Below are positions 62,901-64,000 of a stretch of 64,000 bases of DNA, one piece after another. A model generated the notes under the pieces. It was not told where the DNA came from and did not search any database. It saw only the letters and a list, made by a program, of their open reading frames with translations. The stretch comes from Watersipora subatra (Eukaryota > Bryozoa > Gymnolaemata > Cheilostomatida > Watersiporidae): contig NC_088711.1 in the NCBI RefSeq assembly GCF_963576615.1, positions 8,426,869 through 8,490,868 of the forward strand. The letters run 5' to 3'. The position numbers and the translations under genes are program-made. The number at the start of each line of letters is the position of its first letter. The first letter of the stretch is position 1.

Positions 62901-63615
62901 TGGCTGTTAAAAAAGATTTTTGAAGTATTTTTTAAAAATTTGGTTTTAAAAGGTTTTTTATAAACTTTTCTGAGAATTTTTTTGTAAATCTATTGTATTC
63001 AGCAATGACTTTTGTGAAAAATATCATGAAACATGACTCATAAATACCCATTTTCATGAACATTAAGAGTCGCAGTAAGTAGCAGTAAACCGCGTTTTGA
63101 TAGTATTGTGAAGTCAAAGCCCTCTCATCATTTTCTCACTGATATCAGACATATTTATTACATCACATTCATTCACAGATTTTTAGTCAAATTAAATATA
63201 TAAAAAGACTTTTTAAATCGTATTTTATGCCTTGTTTTAAGATGTACACAAATAATTGCATGTGTATGTATAGCAAAAAAGAAAAATGCACATCTTCGGC
63301 TCGTTGCGGATCTTTAATGTGTCAGATTTAGCTGTAACGGATCATGGCCAAAATCAGTTGGCCATCCCTGGACTAGAGCTTCACTGCTAATTTTACTTGC
63401 AACTGACTAGAGCTTCCCTGTGGTTTTCACTATATTCAAAAAACTATAAACTAGTTGCAAACTTTTAGTCAAATTCAGCAATACCACCATTGAATATTTT
63501 TGAAGTAAAACTCACCGTCTCCGCCGCACACCAGGAGGAACTAAGGTATGCCCAAATCTCATCGCTGCTGATTGGAAGACATGCATTATCTGTGGATACA
63601 CTTCTGGCTTGTAAA
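40968..63615 (-). CDS. DUOX: Dual oxidase (DUOX), 24 exons, 5' end beyond window
   Basis: NADPH oxidase with an extracellular peroxidase-like domain; family members pass electrons from cytosolic NADPH through FAD and two hemes to O2, giving H2O2 outside the cell. Exons (high to low): 63615-63516, 61134-60929, 60566-60370, 58288-58110, 57233-57115, 56988-56852, 54180-53994, 53588-53472, 51902-51691, 51131-50946, 50471-50252, 49076-48956, 48034-47886, 47380-47266, 47011-46815, 46190-45960, 45595-45452, 45275-45129, 44939-44805, 44634-44434, 43784-43597, 43373-43218, 43080-42952, 41099-40968 (TAG stop). Every intron is GT-AG and every join keeps phase, giving about 1,300 residues against about 1,550 in human DUOX1, so about 300 N-terminal residues lie past 64,000. 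The protein ends in the family tail HHYENF. The first exon's acceptor is the least certain; an alternative lies about 20 bases upstream. Confidence 0.97.
45129..47380 (-). CDS. DUOX: DUOX exons 14-18: six-helix ferric reductase (heme) domain
   Basis: Exon 15 enters the membrane with [17 protein letters not shown] and ends AERAYYY, matching the second membrane segment of the family. Exon 16 has [19 protein letters not shown], nearly identical to vertebrate DUOX, and WFHKYVAYL...VIHVVGH, carrying the first two heme-ligand histidines. Exon 18 has [14 protein letters not shown] and LHGAG, carrying the second two. All four histidines expected from the NOX family are present. Exon 14 encodes a basic, poorly conserved cytosolic stretch that joins the EF region to the membrane domain. 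Confidence 0.95.
47886..51902 (-). CDS. DUOX: DUOX exons 9-13: cytosolic regulatory domain with EF-hands
   Basis: Exon 9 begins [15 protein letters not shown], matching the EWQG-type start of the DUOX cytosolic pre-EF domain, and ends DYDL, continued by VLRF in exon 10 (human YDLVLLF). Exon 10 ends [13 protein letters not shown]. Exon 11 has the first EF-hand, with loop [12 protein letters not shown]: canonical ligands at positions 1, 3, 5, 9 and 12. Exon 12 has the second, with loop [12 protein letters not shown], where positions 3 and 5 are His and Arg and the position-6 Gly is Glu; it probably binds Ca2+ poorly. Exon 13 has [19 protein letters not shown], matching the post-EF region of human DUOX. 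Ca2+ regulation is known for the family. Confidence 0.93.
52040..52500 (-). mobile_element. Helitron-like element 3' part, inverted copy in a DUOX intron
   Basis: Read on the minus strand it ends in GGCAACGCCGGGCATTCATT, preceded by TTGTAATCATAGCAAAAC...ATTTAGCTAATACTTGCTTATTATTTCACATTTAC-type sequence (quoted in pieces), which aligns with 58,790-59,123. The 3' hairpin is present but the terminal CTAG is lost. It lies between DUOX exons 8 and 9. Confidence 0.65.
52620..52980 (+). mobile_element. Dispersed MITE-like repeat, copy 2
   Basis: TAGTGGTTATGATCAGCAAG, AATGTAACATTACAATG and CAGTACATACCATGGGGAGT correspond in order to the copy at 35,620. It adjoins the Helitron-like fragment in the DUOX intron between exons 8 and 9. 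Confidence 0.6.
53240..53430 (+). mobile_element. tRNA-derived SINE fragment
   Basis: GCGAGTTCAAATCCAGCAAG (about 53,311-53,330) is a tRNA B-box/T-arm sequence, with TTAGCCTTGTGATTACACCC upstream as a weak A box, and a tail rich in GACAGACAAACACAC repeats. Similar in type to the 7,060-7,285 element. DUOX intron between exons 8 and 9. Confidence 0.6.
53472..56988 (-). CDS. DUOX: DUOX exons 6-8: Cys-containing linker, first membrane segment, juxtamembrane
   Basis: Exon 6 is a short extracellular linker with cysteines ([16 protein letters not shown]) and N-glycosylation sequons (NLT, NCT). Exon 7 has further cysteines, then [14 protein letters not shown], which leads into a hydrophobic helix continued in exon 8 (VALLIFLS), followed by a basic cytosolic stretch ([11 protein letters not shown]). 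This matches the first transmembrane segment of DUOX, which separates the ectodomain from the cytosolic EF-hand region. A 16-bp minisatellite (53,640-53,910) fills most of the intron between exons 7 and 8. Confidence 0.9.
53640..53910. repeat. Minisatellite, 16-bp unit, about 16 copies, in DUOX intron 7
   Basis: The unit is TTACGGGAGCTAGTAG, with one common C-to-T variant (GAGTTAG). Very homogeneous, so probably young. It occupies most of the short intron between DUOX exons 7 and 8. Confidence 0.97.
54208..54307. repeat. Perfect 50-bp direct duplication
   Basis: Two adjacent identical copies starting TTATGATTTTGTAGGATATG and ending ATATGACAAG. In the DUOX intron between exons 6 and 7. It looks like the first step of a minisatellite. 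Confidence 0.93.
54760..54790. repeat. Perfect 11-bp hairpin
   Basis: AGACCACCACT at 54,760-54,770 and its exact reverse complement AGTGGTGGTCT at 54,780-54,790, with a 9-base loop. It lies at the start of the inverted MITE-like copy and may be a terminal structure of that element. Confidence 0.85.
54785..55450 (-). mobile_element. MITE-like repeats, copies 3 and 4, adjoining
   Basis: Sequence from 54,785 (TCTCGAAGGTAAAAGCTTAT, GTTACACTTTAGTGCAGATT) to about 55,080 (AAGTCGAGGTATGACTGTA) is the inverse of the 35,620 family. A second related start (CTGTCTCGAAGGTGAGAACT) follows at 55,082 and reaches TGCAGATCATAACCACTGAA near 55,415. Other transposon-like ends occur nearby (CAGTGGACCGCC at 54,334; GGCAGGGATCCACTGTA at 55,593; CTCTATTTGAAC/TTCAAATAGAGG at 55,730-55,812). 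Nested, decayed DNA-transposon debris in DUOX intron 6. Confidence 0.55.
57115..63615 (-). CDS. DUOX: DUOX exons 1-5: C-terminal half of the peroxidase-like ectodomain
   Basis: Exon 1 encodes [12 protein letters not shown], where the His sits at the proximal heme-ligand position of animal peroxidases. Exon 2 has the family motif CNSYW and [13 protein letters not shown]. Exon 3 has [20 protein letters not shown], the most conserved stretch of the family, followed by LPDYN. Exon 4 has [18 protein letters not shown], also typical. Exon 5 ends in NPFFYLT, aligning with the end of the domain in human DUOX. The distal heme half is outside the window. The intron between exons 1 and 2 holds a 34-bp minisatellite and a hAT-type insertion; the intron between exons 4 and 5 holds a 29-bp minisatellite. 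Confidence 0.95.
57298..57785. repeat. Minisatellite, about 29-bp unit, about 17 copies, in DUOX intron 4
   Basis: The unit contains AACAGTTACTCAGACATAGT then ACTAGTTAT. Several variants (GAGGTAG, CAAAGTAG, GGTATATC). It ends about 65 bases before the exon 5 acceptor. Confidence 0.95.
58440..59123 (+). mobile_element. Helitron-like non-autonomous element
   Basis: The 3' end has a CGGGCAACGCAGGGTACTAC hairpin-type sequence followed by AGCTAG|T, fitting a Helitron terminus (short hairpin, about ten bases, CTRR, insertion before T). The 5' side has TATATTTCTCAAAGTACGTC; the exact TC start is not clear. No Rep/helicase ORF. An inverted relative lies at 52,040-52,500. In the DUOX intron between exons 3 and 4. 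Confidence 0.65.
61705..62830. repeat. Minisatellite, 34-bp unit, about 33 copies, in DUOX intron 1
   Basis: The unit contains TGCTAGTTTTACTTGCAACT then GACTAGAGCTTC(A/C)C. It continues for about 45 bases at 63,371-63,420 beyond an inserted transposon. In the first DUOX intron visible in this window. Confidence 0.97.
62831..63370. mobile_element. hAT-type MITE inserted in a minisatellite, 8-bp target duplication
   Basis: 540 bases, flanked by GACTAGAG on both sides (62,823-62,830 and 63,371-63,378), the 8-bp target duplication expected of hAT elements. Left end CAGCTATGGCCAAATGGCGG; right end, inverted, CAGGGATGGCCAACTGATTT, giving imperfect terminal inverted repeats with the CAG..ATGGCCAA form. 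Subterminal GGATCT/AGATCC words are frequent. No transposase ORF. Confidence 0.9.
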
Positions 63616-64000
63616 CTGCAACCCAGTTACAGAAAAGCTGATGCACAGAGATGAGTAAAGTATTCATTCTAACAAAAGGCTAACCTCCAACTAAATTCCT
63701 GGAGATGCATTCTTCTCATCAGCAGACAATCAACTAACATTAGAGATACAGGGTAGGCAACTCCCAATATTATTATACAAAATCTGCTGTTTTGCAAAAA
63801 ATATTTTTGGTGCCCTCGAAATGCTTCAAGTTTAGCATTTTGATTTTTTATTGACCAATTTTATCAGCAGCACCATCAGTGTACAACCTATCAACCAGAG
63901 CTGCTGCCACGGGTGTCAAAATACTAGACATCTGTAGATGATTGGTCAAATACAACACAGCTATTAATCTACAATTGTAGTGGCCAGAATTGTTCACGTA

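Overview
This window is eukaryotic, from an intron-rich, AT-rich invertebrate nuclear genome. Three conserved animal protein genes are present, all split into short exons with GT-AG introns. A retained heme-ligand histidine in the dual oxidase argues against a vertebrate. The overall style (very many minisatellites, tRNA-derived SINE fragments, hAT, foldback and Helitron-like debris) suits a lophotrochozoan such as a mollusc or bryozoan. The phylum is a guess.

Layout. Positions 1 to about 12.9 kb hold no gene I can name: AT-rich sequence, a SINE, a cluster of GCTGTTAACAGC palindromes and two large minisatellites. From 12,965 to 30,662 on the minus strand lies an ortholog of GRIPAP1 (GRASP-1), a coiled-coil recycling-endosome protein: 19 exons, about 797 residues, with only the short last exon(s) not found. 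Its introns hold several tandem arrays, two inverted-repeat hairpin elements and a pair of long inverted repeats about 3.5 kb apart. From 30.7 to 35.4 kb there is no confident gene, only one orphan coiled-coil exon. From 35,384 to 39,632 on the plus strand is a complete seven-exon deoxynucleoside kinase (TK2/dNK/dCK family). From 40,968 to the right edge on the minus strand is a dual oxidase (DUOX) with 24 exons in view, about 1,300 residues; roughly 300 N-terminal residues lie beyond the window. The kinase and DUOX converge, with about 1.3 kb between their stop codons.

How the genes act. They share no pathway. DUOX makes H2O2 at the plasma membrane, GRIPAP1 acts in Rab4/Rab11 endosome recycling, and the kinase salvages deoxynucleosides. 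All exon joins I propose for DUOX, the kinase and GRIPAP1 keep phase.

Most unusual features. (1) A 2.7-kb GRIPAP1 minisatellite whose 41-bp unit starts exactly at an exon's 5' splice site and repeats an AG|GT junction dozens of times, plus a second GRIPAP1 array anchored on another 5' splice site. (2) Inverted repeats flanking GRIPAP1 exons 2-6 and DUOX exons 4-8, a layout that can favour circular RNA. (3) A deoxynucleoside kinase whose nucleobase-binding Gln is Asn. (4) A DUOX that keeps the proximal heme histidine. (5) A hAT-type MITE with an 8-bp target duplication inside a minisatellite. All exon coordinates come from reading splice sites and from remembered family sequences; no search or alignment program was run.
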